DNA of 49,294 bases from Winkia neuii subsp. neuii DSM 8576 (GTDB taxonomy: Bacteria; Actinomycetota; Actinomycetes; Actinomycetales; Actinomycetaceae). Made by a program: the position numbers and the translations under genes. Within the stretch, counting starts at the first letter, position 1, and each line of letters starts with the position of its first letter. Where the stretch lies: positions 1 to 49,294 of the forward strand of contig NZ_ATUW01000011.1 of the NCBI RefSeq assembly GCF_000420405.1. The letters run 5' to 3'. This document shows, in pieces, positions 15,191 to 24,423 of this stretch. The notes below the pieces were generated by a model, which was given only the letters and a program-made list of their open reading frames with translations, was not told the origin of the DNA and searched no databases.

Positions 15191-16753
15191 GTGGTTGCTC
15201 CAGGTTATGAAGGCCCATACCTACTGGGCATAGATTTCGGTACTGAATCCTGCCGTGCAGCAATATTCGACCTGAGGGGAAACCCAATAGGATTTGCCGG
15301 AACCCCGTACAAAACCAATTTTCCGGCCCCGGGCAGAGCAGAACAATCGCCCACAGACTGGTGGGAAGCACTCCAGGCCTCGGTACACAGGGTATTCGAC
15401 AAAACCGGTATCCCCGCGCGCCACGTAGCCGGTATCTCCTACGACGCCACCACAATGACCGTGGTAGCGATGGACCGCGACGGCAACGCTCTTCGCGACG
15501 CCATAATGTGGATGGATGTGCGCGCCACCAGGCAGGCCGAACGGGCAAACAAGATAGACCACTGGGCCAAACTCTACAACGGTGGCGGCACAATGCCGGC
15601 GACTGCCGAATGGTACCCCTTCAAAGCTGCCTGGCTAAAAGAAAATGAACCCGAAATCTACAAAAAGGCCTACAGGTTGGTAGACGCGCCCGATTGGCTT
15701 ACCTACAGGCTTACGGGGGAGTGGACCGTAAACCAAAACACAGCCTCCATTCGCGCCTACTACAACTCCGACAAAGGCGGCTGGCCCGTCGACTTTTACG
15801 AACAACTCGGGGTGGGGGATGTCTTTGAGAAACTTCCGCAGCAGGTAAGCGCCCTCGGCGACCCAATCGGAGGACTATCCGTGAAGGCAGCATCCGACCT
15901 AGGACTAACCCCAGGAATACCCGTAATTCAAGGTGGCGGAGACGCCTGGCACGGACAGATAGGTCTTGGTGCTGTCCAACCGGGCTCTCTTGCGATAATC
16001 ACCGGTTCGTCGCAGGTGATGACTGGCCAAAGCGCGGAGCCAATTTACGGCAAGGGATTCATGGGAGCCTACACCGACGCAGTAATTTCAGGCCAATATA
16101 CCGTAGAGGGCTCCTCGGTATCCTCCGGCTCAGTGTTGAAGTGGTTTAAAGACGGATTCGCCCGCGACGTTGTGGCAGCAACCGAGCGCGTAGGGCTCAA
16201 CGCCTACGAAGTGCTCGACAAGGCCTGCGCAAACATACCTCCAGGCTCAGACGGGGTAATAGTAAACGAATACTTCCAAGGTAACCGCACCCCCTACACC
16301 GACTCACGCGCTCGCGGAATGATCTGGGGGCTCTCGCTTTCACACACGCCCGAACACCTCTACCATGCCATACTGGAATCGGTGGCTTACGACACCGCGC
16401 ACAATTTGAAGGTAATGCAAGAGGGTGGCTTCACTCCCGAGAAACTTGTCTACTGCGGTGGAGCAACTAAATCCAAAGTGTGGATGCAGATGTACGCGGA
16501 CGTGACTGGCATACCGGCAACCCTTACCCAGGTTGGGGACGCAGTAGTTTTAGGTTCGTGCATGCTAGCCGCTGTGGGTGCCGGCCTCTACCAATCGCTG
16601 CCCGACGCGGCAAGGAACATGGTTCATGAGGCCGACGTCATAGAACCAGATCAAGAAAAGCATGAGGAATACCAATTTTTCTTGCGCCAATACATGGACG
16701 CTTGGCCACAAATGGCAGAACTAACCCACAAGAGCGTCGACCACATTTCCTAA
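15191..16753 (+). CDS. FGGY-family carbohydrate kinase
   Basis: Kinase of 520 residues that phosphorylates a ketose or polyol using ATP. The N-terminal domain opens with GIDFGTESCRAAIFD (phosphate-binding loop) and has the sugar-site segment AEQSPTDWWEAL and IMWMDVRA. The C-terminal domain has IPVIQGGGDAWHGQIGLGAVQPG with the catalytic-base Asp near residue 257, and the nucleotide region LVYCGGATKSKVWMQMYADVTGIP. It starts with GTG at 15191 behind AAGGAAGG and is followed nine bases on by the AraM-type gene. It resembles ribulokinase-type FGGY enzymes more than glycerol kinase; the actual sugar is unknown. Confidence 0.9.
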   Translation: MVAPGYEGPYLLGIDFGTESCRAAIFDLRGNPIGFAGTPYKTNFPAPGRAEQSPTDWWEALQASVHRVFDKTGIPARHVAGISYDATTMTVVAMDRDGNALRDAIMWMDVRATRQAERANKIDHWAKLYNGGGTMPATAEWYPFKAAWLKENEPEIYKKAYRLVDAPDWLTYRLTGEWTVNQNTASIRAYYNSDKGGWPVDFYEQLGVGDVFEKLPQQVSALGDPIGGLSVKAASDLGLTPGIPVIQGGGDAWHGQIGLGAVQPGSLAIITGSSQVMTGQSAEPIYGKGFMGAYTDAVISGQYTVEGSSVSSGSVLKWFKDGFARDVVAATERVGLNAYEVLDKACANIPPGSDGVIVNEYFQGNRTPYTDSRARGMIWGLSLSHTPEHLYHAILESVAYDTAHNLKVMQEGGFTPEKLVYCGGATKSKVWMQMYADVTGIPATLTQVGDAVVLGSCMLAAVGAGLYQSLPDAARNMVHEADVIEPDQEKHEEYQFFLRQYMDAWPQMAELTHKSVDHIS

Positions 16754-16762
16754 GGAGACAAG

Positions 16763-18130
16763 TTGTCAAAACTGATTGACACCGCCCTCGAGACGGCAAC
16801 ACAAACAAAAGCCATCGCCTTCGGCAATGACGTAAATAAGAAAACCGGGGAGCTGTTCGCGCAGAATTTTCCGGGTAAGAAAGTCTTTGTAGTAGCAGAC
16901 CAGAACACCTTCGGTGCCTGTGGCAAGCAGGTGGTGGACTCGCTGCGGGAAGCTCACGTGGAATTTGCAGCCGAACCCTACATTTTTCCGGGTAAACCCA
17001 CCCTTTACGCAGGTTATGAGAATGTGGAAAAGCTGCGCGAGGTGATCCGCCCTCTAGGGGACGAGACTGTAGTGTGCTCGATTGCGTCGGGAACCCTAAA
17101 CGATCTGGCAAAGCTTGCGTCGGGGGAGCTAGGGCGCAAATATATGAACGTATGTACCGCTCCATCTGTCGACGGATATGCTGCTTTTGGAGCCTCTATC
17201 GCCAAAGACGGGTTTAAATCTACCCATTCATGCCCGGCCCCAGCAGCACTAGTAGCGGACCTGCAGACCATGGCCGGCGCACCAGCTAGGCTAATTTCCA
17301 CCGGATACGGGGATCTGATCGAGAAGATTCCGGCCGGTGCCGACTGGATTTTGGCCGACGCGCTGGGAATTGAACCAATCGACGAATACGTATGGTCGCT
17401 GGCACAATCAACTCTGCGCGATGCCCTTGCCGATCCTGCTGCGGTGGCAAATGGACAAGTAGACGCAGTTGCCAAACTGGCTGAAGCGAACATTATTTCG
17501 GGCCTAGCAATGCAAGCCGCGCAGTCTTCCCGTCCTGCCTCCGGAGCGGGACACCAGTTTTCGCATGTGTGGGAAATGGAAGGGCACGGCACGGACTGGG
17601 ATCCCCCACTCTCACACGGCATGAAAGTGGGGATTGGCACGGTAGCATCGTGCGCAATCTGGCAGGAGCTACTCAACCTCGACATTGACAGCATCGACAT
17701 TGATCAGGTGGTTGCACAGGCGCCCACCAAAGAACAAGTCGAGGCCAAGGTTCGCTCTATGCACACCGACCGAATCGTTGAGGATGCCGTGAAGCACACC
17801 CTAAACAAGCATCTAGAGGGCGAAGCACTTCGGAACCGGTTAGAAAAGATAAAGCAGGTGTGGCCACAGGTCTGCGCAAAGGCTAAAGAACAGCTCTACG
17901 CGCCACAAAAGGTGTGGGACATGCTCAAGGAGGCCGGGGCTCCTTATCATCCGGAAATGATCGGAATTGATTGGGAACGGTTCCGCCAAACCCACTACAA
18001 GGCACAAAACATTCGCCCTCGCTACACGGTTCTAGACGTAGTAGCCGACTTGGGAAAGACCGACGAAATAGTTGAAAAACTATTTAGTGCGGATGGGTTC
18101 TGGGGCCAGCATAGGCATCCACAGGCCTAG
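16763..18130 (+). CDS. AraM-like glycerol-1-phosphate dehydrogenase family protein
   Basis: Metal-dependent NAD(P)-linked dehydrogenase of the iron-containing/AraM superfamily, 455 residues, longer than Bacillus AraM (near 390). The start is TTG at 16763 behind AAGGAG. Conserved blocks: CSIASGTLNDLAKLA (nucleotide), CTAPSVDGYAAFGASI (first metal-ligand Asp), GYGDLIEKIPAGADW, and SRPASGAGHQFSHVWEM with SHGMKVGIGT (two metal-ligand His). The usual Glu just before the first His (SEH/GEH) is Gly here. AraM reduces dihydroxyacetone phosphate to sn-glycerol-1-phosphate; in this cluster a polyol- or ketose-phosphate oxidation is equally likely. Last gene of the carbohydrate cluster. Confidence 0.87.
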   Translation: MSKLIDTALETATQTKAIAFGNDVNKKTGELFAQNFPGKKVFVVADQNTFGACGKQVVDSLREAHVEFAAEPYIFPGKPTLYAGYENVEKLREVIRPLGDETVVCSIASGTLNDLAKLASGELGRKYMNVCTAPSVDGYAAFGASIAKDGFKSTHSCPAPAALVADLQTMAGAPARLISTGYGDLIEKIPAGADWILADALGIEPIDEYVWSLAQSTLRDALADPAAVANGQVDAVAKLAEANIISGLAMQAAQSSRPASGAGHQFSHVWEMEGHGTDWDPPLSHGMKVGIGTVASCAIWQELLNLDIDSIDIDQVVAQAPTKEQVEAKVRSMHTDRIVEDAVKHTLNKHLEGEALRNRLEKIKQVWPQVCAKAKEQLYAPQKVWDMLKEAGAPYHPEMIGIDWERFRQTHYKAQNIRPRYTVLDVVADLGKTDEIVEKLFSADGFWGQHRHPQA

Positions 18131-18220
18131 GGGCTGAGCCGCTGTCCCTAGCGGTGCCACTTGGGCGAGGGCGAGCTGGCAGCGATATGATCGAGCCGAC
18201 TTCAAAGAAGGAGGTAAGCT

Positions 18221-18979
18221 GTGCTCGCCCTACCCATTGGATTACTTGTAGGGGTAGTGGTGGGGGCACTCGGTGCCGGTGGGGGAATACTGTCGGTGCC
18301 CGTACTCGTATATCTGCTTGGGCAGGATCCGCACGCTGCCACAGCAGAATCACTGGTAATCGTAGGCGTAACTGCGCTGGTTTCACTGGTTTTTCGAGCG
18401 CGCAAAGGACAGGTCGACTTTCGCGGGGGAAGCATATTTGGGGCCTGCTCTGTGTTGGGAGCGTTTGCCGGTGCCTACCTGAATGCGCTGGTAGATCCCG
18501 CTGTGCTTATGATCTCCTTTGGCCTTCTACTAGCTATAGTTTCGGCCGTCATGTATCGCCGGGGGATCAATGAGCGCAGGGGAAAAGAAACAGGGCTCTC
18601 GGATCCTCGTCATCCCACGGCAACAATGATCTTACTTGGATCCGCTGTAGGAGTGCTTACCGGCTTCTTTGGCGTCGGGGGAGGATTCGCTATAGTCCCA
18701 GCGCTGGTGCTGGTACTTAGTTACCCAATGCGCAAGGCGTCTGGAACCTCGCTGCTGGTTATGCTAATTGCCTCCTTAGCGGGGGTAATTCCCAGACTTG
18801 CGGCAGGGACAAACTTCGACTGGCAGGTGGTGGCGTTATTCACTATCGGCTCGGCTGCTGGCGGGGTAATTGGAGGGCCGCTATCGCAAAGGTTCCGCTC
18901 TTCGAGCCTAACCATCGCTTTCGGCACCTTGTTACTTCTGGTCGCCGGAGCAACCCTGGTTGAGGAAATCTGGTTCTAG
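18221..18979 (+). CDS. TauE/SafE-family membrane transporter
   Basis: Integral membrane protein of 252 residues from the sulfite exporter TauE/SafE group, which exports sulfite or related organic anions. Two homologous halves are visible: LLVGVVVGALGAGGGILSVPVLVY at the start and AVGVLTGFFGVGGGFAIVPALVL near residue 150, the paired G-x-G-G-G repeats of the family. The start is GTG at 18221 with a perfect AAGGAGG six bases upstream. It is 90 bases from the AraM-type gene and may be the last member of that transcript or independent. Its stop shares the palindrome CTAG with the convergent pimB stop. Confidence 0.87.
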   Translation: MLALPIGLLVGVVVGALGAGGGILSVPVLVYLLGQDPHAATAESLVIVGVTALVSLVFRARKGQVDFRGGSIFGACSVLGAFAGAYLNALVDPAVLMISFGLLLAIVSAVMYRRGINERRGKETGLSDPRHPTATMILLGSAVGVLTGFFGVGGGFAIVPALVLVLSYPMRKASGTSLLVMLIASLAGVIPRLAAGTNFDWQVVALFTIGSAAGGVIGGPLSQRFRSSSLTIAFGTLLLLVAGATLVEEIWF

Positions 18980-20118
18980 AATCTGCCCTCTAAAGTGTCC
19001 TGCAAACGCTGCACTAGGTGTGGCCACTGCCACTTAGTCGCGTACTCGCGGCCAGCCCACCCCATCTTTCGACGCAGATCGCCGTTTTCAAGTAGCTGGC
19101 AGACCCGCTTGGCTAGACCAACAAAATCAGCCCCTGGCACCACAAAACCAGTTTCGCCCTCGCGCACTGTCTCGGGGGCTCCACCGCTGTCACCTGCTAT
19201 TACTGGGACGGCTGCGGCTCCGGCCTCCAAATACACGATGCCTAACCCTTCTACGTCGAGTCCGCCCCAACGTGTGCGAGCTGGCATAGCAAAAATGTCT
19301 GCCATCGCATGGTGCCCGGCCAGTTCATCTGCCGGTATTGCCCCTGTAAAGACAATATTCTTAGCTGCCGGAGAAACGGCTGCCATTTTCTTCAAGTGTA
19401 CGAGATAGCTACCTGAGCCGGTGATAACTGCTTTGGCGTTTGGGTGGCGGCGGCAGATTCCCTCCATGGCTCGAATCAGCATGTCTTGGCCCTTGCGCGG
19501 CACAAGACGAGAAAGACACAAAATAACCGGCGCATCGCCAAGCCCATAGCGCTGGCGCAACTTAGAACGCATGGCGGGATTCGGGCGGAACTCCTCAGTA
19601 TCTATACCGCCGGGTAGGTGAATTGCCGGTGTATGGCCTAGAGCCGGGCGAAGCCTCTGGAGCGTGTAGTCAGAAATATAAGTAACGGCATCGACCTCGG
19701 AAAAAATTCTGCGCACCAGATTTGCTGCTCCGGGAATTTTGAGCCAGCCAATTTCGTGGCCGTGAGTGGTAGCAATAATATTTTTCGCTCCTGCAGCGCG
19801 CGCCTGACGTGCAAGCAAACCAAGGGGCGCTGCCGCCCCAAACCAGACAGTTTCTATGCCTTCCCTGCGAATTATTTGCGCCATTTTTCTTCCTGCCGCA
19901 GGAGTAGGCAACAGCATAGTCGTGCGGGCACGGTAAGTCTTCCAGGGAGCGTGAGCATCATATGCAGCACACTCGCCCCCCTTGTCCCCGGTTTTGTAAG
20001 TCGACGCGTAAACCACAAGGTCCTGCGCCGGAAGCCGGCAGGCATAGTTTTCCAGAAAAGTTTGTATGCCCCCAAGACGCGGAGGAAAGTCGTTAGTTAC
20101 AAGTAGGGTGCGACGCAT
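18976..20118 (-). CDS. pimB: PimB-type alpha-mannosyltransferase (GT4)
   Basis: Membrane-associated GT-B glycosyltransferase of 380 residues that adds the second mannose, from GDP-mannose, during phosphatidylinositol mannoside synthesis. It follows mycobacterial PimB closely by eye: TNDFPPRLGGIQTFLENYACRLP at the start, ETVWFGAAAPLGLLARQAR, ATTHGHEIGW, LCLSRLVPRKGQDMLIRAM, and the donor-site block TRWGGLDVEGLGIVYLEAGAAAVPVIAGDSGGAPETV. Its stop overlaps the TauE stop by four bases. ltbR lies 38 bases upstream in the same direction. Implies a PIM/lipomannan-containing envelope. A related mannosyltransferase such as MgtA is the alternative. Confidence 0.85.
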   Translation of the reverse strand: MRRTLLVTNDFPPRLGGIQTFLENYACRLPAQDLVVYASTYKTGDKGGECAAYDAHAPWKTYRARTTMLLPTPAAGRKMAQIIRREGIETVWFGAAAPLGLLARQARAAGAKNIIATTHGHEIGWLKIPGAANLVRRIFSEVDAVTYISDYTLQRLRPALGHTPAIHLPGGIDTEEFRPNPAMRSKLRQRYGLGDAPVILCLSRLVPRKGQDMLIRAMEGICRRHPNAKAVITGSGSYLVHLKKMAAVSPAAKNIVFTGAIPADELAGHHAMADIFAMPARTRWGGLDVEGLGIVYLEAGAAAVPVIAGDSGGAPETVREGETGFVVPGADFVGLAKRVCQLLENGDLRRKMGWAGREYATKWQWPHLVQRLQDTLEGRF

Positions 20119-20156
20119 ATTGCTACCTTACCTACTGCAACCTTTGCCCGCCCCCG

Positions 20157-20918
20157 CTAGCGAGTTGCCTCGCGCATGTGTTGGGCGTGCAATTCTTCGG
20201 CCCGCCGCAGAAATTCCGAAAGGCGATTGCCAGCGGCTACGAGGGCGGGCCCGTGCATGCGTCCCGGTTGGCGTCCCATCCGCTCGATAGGTCCAGAGAT
20301 AGAAACCGCAGCTATAACCCTTCCAGATGGTCCTCGCACCGGGGCAGAAACGGAAGCCACCCCGGCTTCCCTCTCGCCAACCGATTGGGCCCAACCGCGC
20401 CTGCGCACCTGGCTTAATTGGGTGGCAGTGAACGAGGCGCCATGGAGGCCGCGGTGGAGCCGGTCAGGCTCTTCCCACGCTAGTAGTATCTGAGCTGCCG
20501 AACCGGCCTTCATGGATAAAGTAGCGCCGGCGGGAATTGAATCGCGCAATCCTACCGGGCGTTCTGCCGCCGCGACGCAGATACGCTGGTCGCCCTGGCG
20601 GCGGTACAACTGAGCGGATTCTTTGGTGTGGTCGCGCAATGCGTTCAATATCGGCGCTGCCGAGGCCAATAGGCGATCTTCGCCAGCTGCCGAGGAGAGT
20701 TCTCCGAGGCGCGGCCCCAAAATGAATCGACCTTGGATATCGCGAGCGACGAAACGATGATATTCGAGTGCTACTGCAAGCCTGTGCGCTGTGGGGCGAG
20801 CTAAATGTGTAGCTGACACTAGTTGGGCCAGGGTTGCAGGGCCTGATTCGAGGGCGCTGAGCACCAGGGCCGCCTTGTCTAAGACGCCGACGCCACTGGT
20901 CTTTTTTCCTTTGTCCAT
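20157..20918 (-). CDS. ltbR: IclR-family regulator of leucine biosynthesis (LtbR-like)
   Basis: IclR-type repressor, 253 residues from ATG 20918. The N-terminal winged helix is [44 protein letters not shown]; the effector domain has [44 protein letters not shown] and [12 protein letters not shown]. Both sequence and position (divergent from leuCD) match LtbR, the leucine/tryptophan biosynthesis regulator of corynebacteria and mycobacteria. A longer frame from a TTG at 20954 exists but lacks homology. There is no strong ribosome-binding site before the ATG. Confidence 0.88.
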   Translation of the reverse strand: MDKGKKTSGVGVLDKAALVLSALESGPATLAQLVSATHLARPTAHRLAVALEYHRFVARDIQGRFILGPRLGELSSAAGEDRLLASAAPILNALRDHTKESAQLYRRQGDQRICVAAAERPVGLRDSIPAGATLSMKAGSAAQILLAWEEPDRLHRGLHGASFTATQLSQVRRRGWAQSVGEREAGVASVSAPVRGPSGRVIAAVSISGPIERMGRQPGRMHGPALVAAGNRLSEFLRRAEELHAQHMREATR

Positions 20919-20956
20919 AGGTTGATATTGCCATCTCAACGAGCAAGATCGCAAGT

Positions 20957-20971
20957 ATTGTGGGCAACAAT
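20957..20971. promoter_or_regulatory. ATTGT-N5-ACAAT dyad between ltbR and leuC
   Basis: A 5-bp inverted repeat in the 93-base divergent region, a natural place for the LtbR operator. Short and unverified. Confidence 0.3.
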
Positions 20972-21011
20972 CCCCAGACGAGCTACCGAATCAGGCGAAG
21001 GAGTGAAGCAA

Positions 21012-22412
21012 ATGGGAAAGACTCTAGCTGAAAAAGTTTGGCAAGATCACGTAGTTCACCACGGCGAAAATGGTGCACCGGACCTGCTGTACATAGACCT
21101 GCATCTTTGCCATGAAGTGACTTCCCCGCAGGCATTCGACGGGCTTCGAGAGGCGGGCCGCAAGGTGCGACGCCCGGACCTGACTATCGCGACCGAAGAT
21201 CACAACACTCCAACCGTGGACATTGACTTGCCAATCGCGGATTCGACCTCGGCAACCCAAATCCAGACTCTTCGCGACAACGCTAAAGAATTTGGGATCA
21301 GGCTGCATTCTCTAGGCGATGCCGACCAGGGCATCGTGCACGTAGTGGGTCCGCAACTTGGGCTGACCCAACCAGGAATGACCGTAGTCTGTGGGGATTC
21401 GCACACCTCAACGCATGGAGCATTTGGGGCGCTTGCCTTTGGCATAGGTACCTCGCAAGTCGAACACGTGCTCGCCACCCAAACGCTGCCGATGGCTCCA
21501 TTCAAAACCATGGCAGTGACAATAAACGGGCAGTTGCGGCCCGAGACAACTGCCAAAGACGTTATTTTAGCCGTGATAGCCAAGATAGGCACGGGTGGTG
21601 GAGCCGGCTACGTAATTGAATATCGCGGCAGTGCGATCGAGGCGCTCTCTATGGAGGGGCGGATGACAATCTGCAACATGTCGATTGAAGCGGGTGCGCG
21701 AGCCGGCATGATAGCCCCAGACCAAACTACCTTTGACTACTTGCGGGATCGCCCTCATGCCCCGAAAGGTAGCCAATGGGATCGTGCTGTGGCGTACTGG
21801 CAAAGTCTGCACACCGACGCCGATGCTGAATTTGACGCCGAGGTCGAATTGGACGCAGACGCGCTGGAACCGTACGTAACCTGGGGGACGAATCCGGGTC
21901 AAGGGGTGCCTCTGAACGGGCGGGTTCCAGACCCAGAACAATTCCCTCGCGAGACCGAACGCGCTTCTGCTCGCCGCGCCATCCAATATATGGGGCTGAC
22001 GCCGGGAACCAAGCTCAAGAACATAAAGATTGACACCGTATTTTTAGGCTCTTGCACTAACGGTCGCATAGAGGATTTGCGGGAGGCCGCCTCGATAATT
22101 CGAGGTAAACGCAAAGCTAAAGGCCTGAGAATGCTGGTTGTGCCCGGTTCGGCGAGGGTACGACTGCAGGCGGAAGCCGAGGGGCTAGACAAAATATTTC
22201 GGGATTTTGGGGCAGAATGGCGCAACGCCGGCTGTTCGATGTGCCTGGGCATGAATCCAGACAAACTAGCCCCAGGGGAGCGTTCGGCTTCCACGTCCAA
22301 CAGAAACTTTGAAGGTAGGCAGGGCAAGGGAGGAAGAACCCACCTTGTGTCGCCGCTGGTCGCTGCCGCAACTGCGATCAGGGGCACACTTTCTTCTCCC
22401 GCTGATTTGTAA
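21012..22412 (+). CDS. leuC: 3-isopropylmalate dehydratase large subunit
   Basis: Cytosolic aconitase-superfamily enzyme which, with LeuD, isomerises 2-isopropylmalate to 3-isopropylmalate in leucine synthesis. It has 466 residues from ATG 21012 ([10 protein letters not shown]), with AAGGAG just upstream; an in-frame extension back to 20922 is noncoding in character. The 4Fe-4S ligands are seen in [17 protein letters not shown] and [14 protein letters not shown], together with [33 protein letters not shown] and [22 protein letters not shown]. leuD follows after 12 bases. Confidence 0.97.
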   Translation: MGKTLAEKVWQDHVVHHGENGAPDLLYIDLHLCHEVTSPQAFDGLREAGRKVRRPDLTIATEDHNTPTVDIDLPIADSTSATQIQTLRDNAKEFGIRLHSLGDADQGIVHVVGPQLGLTQPGMTVVCGDSHTSTHGAFGALAFGIGTSQVEHVLATQTLPMAPFKTMAVTINGQLRPETTAKDVILAVIAKIGTGGGAGYVIEYRGSAIEALSMEGRMTICNMSIEAGARAGMIAPDQTTFDYLRDRPHAPKGSQWDRAVAYWQSLHTDADAEFDAEVELDADALEPYVTWGTNPGQGVPLNGRVPDPEQFPRETERASARRAIQYMGLTPGTKLKNIKIDTVFLGSCTNGRIEDLREAASIIRGKRKAKGLRMLVVPGSARVRLQAEAEGLDKIFRDFGAEWRNAGCSMCLGMNPDKLAPGERSASTSNRNFEGRQGKGGRTHLVSPLVAAATAIRGTLSSPADL

Positions 22413-22424
22413 GGAGGGAAGGAA

Positions 22425-23066
22425 ATGGAAAAACTTGTTTCTCACACCGGGGTTGCGGTGCCCCTGAGGCGTTCCAACGTAGATACCGACCAGATAATTC
22501 CCGCGGTATTTCTGAAGCGAGTTACCAAAACCGGATTTGCGGATGGGCTTTTTGCTTCCTGGCGTAATAGGCCGGATTTTGTGCTTAACGATCCGGCTTA
22601 CGCCCAGGGGACGATACTTGTAGCAGGGCCCGATTTTGGTACTGGATCTTCCCGAGAGCATGCGGTGTGGGCGCTCAAAGACTATGGGTTTAAAGTGGTC
22701 TTATCTACCAAATTCGCGGATATCTTTCGGGGCAACGCTGGCAAGCAGGGGCTCGTTGCCGGAGTGATTTCTCCCTCGGACTTGGAAAAGCTGTGGGGGT
22801 TGCTAGAAGAGACTCCAGGCAGTGTGCTGACCATAGACCTACCTTCCAAGACAGTTACTTCTGGCTCGTTCAGCTGCGGTTTTGAGCTGGACGATTACAC
22901 CTGTTGGCGAATTATGGAGGGAATGGATGATATTTCCTTGACTATGCAACGGGTAGCGGAGATTGACGCATTTGAAAAGAAACGTCCCACGTTCAAACCA
23001 GTGACATTGCCCGCGCTTCATTTGCCAGCAGCGAAGGTTGAACCCGCGCGGCCGAACATACACTAG
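22425..23066 (+). CDS. leuD: 3-isopropylmalate dehydratase small subunit
   Basis: Partner of LeuC, 213 residues. Key segments are [66 protein letters not shown], and the [19 protein letters not shown] tail. AAGGAGGGAAGGAA precedes the ATG. The gene sits 12 bases after leuC and 38 before murA, the usual actinobacterial order. Confidence 0.97.
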   Translation: MEKLVSHTGVAVPLRRSNVDTDQIIPAVFLKRVTKTGFADGLFASWRNRPDFVLNDPAYAQGTILVAGPDFGTGSSREHAVWALKDYGFKVVLSTKFADIFRGNAGKQGLVAGVISPSDLEKLWGLLEETPGSVLTIDLPSKTVTSGSFSCGFELDDYTCWRIMEGMDDISLTMQRVAEIDAFEKKRPTFKPVTLPALHLPAAKVEPARPNIH

Positions 23067-23103
23067 ACTCGTATAGTCCTTGCCGCGCTTAAATGGAGGA
23101 AAT

Positions 23104-24423
23104 ATGGGCGGAATTTTACGGGTCAACGGCGGAAAACCCCTAAAGGGGCGCATCCGTGTGCGTGGCGCCAAGAACTTTGTTCCCAAAGCAATGGTTGCGG
23201 CACTGCTGGGTGACGCGCCATCAGTGTTGCGTTCAGTTCCTCTTATTCGCGATGTTGACGTTGTTAGCGGATTGTTGCAACTGCACGGGGTGAAAATCGA
23301 CTACGACCAGTCGGGTGGAGTCTTGAAAATGGACCCCACTAACGTGGATGCGGCCCATGTTGCTGACATCGATGCGCACGCTGGTTCCTCGCGGATCCCA
23401 ATCTTGTTTTGCGGCCCGCTCTTGCACCGTCTGGGCGAGGCTTTTATCCCAGATCTTGGCGGATGCAACATTGGAGGGCGGCCAATTGACTTCCACCTGA
23501 ACATTCTGCGGGGATTCGGCGCGATTGTTGACAAGATAGAAACCGGTATCCATTTGCGTGCTCCCAACGGGTTAAAAGGCACGGTAATCGATTTGCCGTA
23601 CCCTTCGGTAGGTGCAACTGAACAGACGTTGCTGACCGCGGTGCGCGCCGAGGGTATTACGGAGTTGCGCGGGGCGGCGGTGGAGCCCGAAATTATTGAC
23701 TTGATAAACGTCTTACAGAAAATGGGCGCAATCATTTCGGTGGACACCGACAGGGCAATTCGCATCGAGGGGGTGTCGCGTCTTACTGGCTACAGCCACA
23801 CGTCGTTGCCTGACCGCATCGAGAGTGCCTCTTGGGCTTCCGCTGCGCTTGCCACAAAGGGCGATATTTTTGTTGAGGGCGCCCGCCAGGGCGACATGGC
23901 AACGTTCCTAAACGTCTTCCGAAAGGTAGGCGGGGCTTTTGAGGTGGCCGAGGACGGCATCCGGTTCTATCACCCCGGGGGTCCACTAAAGTCAATTGCG
24001 TTGGAAACTAACGTACACCCTGGCTTCATGACGGATTGGCAACAGCCGCTGGTAGTTGCGTTGACCCAGGCTGAGGGACTTTCTATTGTTCATGAGACGG
24101 TGTACGAAAATCGCTTCGGGTTCACCTCGGCATTGCGCGACATGGGAGCTACGATCCAGGTGTACAGGGAGTGTCTAGGCGGGTTGGAATGCCGCTTCGG
24201 CCAGCGCAACTTTTTCCATTCGGCGGTTATTTCGGGCCCCACGCCGTTGCATGGAACTGATATCGAAATCCCCGATCTGCGGGGCGGTTTCTCGCATCTG
24301 ATTGCGGCCCTGGCAGCCGAGGGAACTTCTAACGTGCGGGGAATAAATATGATCTCGCGCGGCTACGAGCACTTTATATATAAGTTGCGTGCTCTCAATG
24401 CCGATGTGGAATTGGTGAAGTGA
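23104..24423 (+). CDS. murA: UDP-N-acetylglucosamine 1-carboxyvinyltransferase (MurA)
   Basis: First committed enzyme of peptidoglycan synthesis; transfers enolpyruvate from PEP to UDP-GlcNAc in the cytosol. It has 439 residues from ATG 23104, chosen over an in-frame upstream start because TGGAGGAAAT precedes it. Active-site features: RGAKNFVPK with Lys23 and Asn24, and DLGGCNIGGRPID with Cys121 in the mobile loop. Having Cys there (not Asp as in mycobacteria) is the fosfomycin-sensitive form. GFMTDWQQPLVVALTQAEG carries the catalytic Asp, and ENRFGFTSALRDMGA follows. Its stop overlaps the lipid-kinase start by four bases (GTGA). Confidence 0.95.
   Translation: MGGILRVNGGKPLKGRIRVRGAKNFVPKAMVAALLGDAPSVLRSVPLIRDVDVVSGLLQLHGVKIDYDQSGGVLKMDPTNVDAAHVADIDAHAGSSRIPILFCGPLLHRLGEAFIPDLGGCNIGGRPIDFHLNILRGFGAIVDKIETGIHLRAPNGLKGTVIDLPYPSVGATEQTLLTAVRAEGITELRGAAVEPEIIDLINVLQKMGAIISVDTDRAIRIEGVSRLTGYSHTSLPDRIESASWASAALATKGDIFVEGARQGDMATFLNVFRKVGGAFEVAEDGIRFYHPGGPLKSIALETNVHPGFMTDWQQPLVVALTQAEGLSIVHETVYENRFGFTSALRDMGATIQVYRECLGGLECRFGQRNFFHSAVISGPTPLHGTDIEIPDLRGGFSHLIAALAAEGTSNVRGINMISRGYEHFIYKLRALNADVELVK

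Noticed and set aside
18131-18220. Short CCGCT...AGCGG hairpin between the AraM-like and TauE genes as a terminator
   Set aside because: Only five base pairs and no T-run, so it cannot be claimed as a terminator.
18976-18979. Shared stop codons of TauE and pimB as something unusual
   Set aside because: CTAG read on both strands gives TAG twice; common in compact genomes and repeated at plsC and the lipoprotein.
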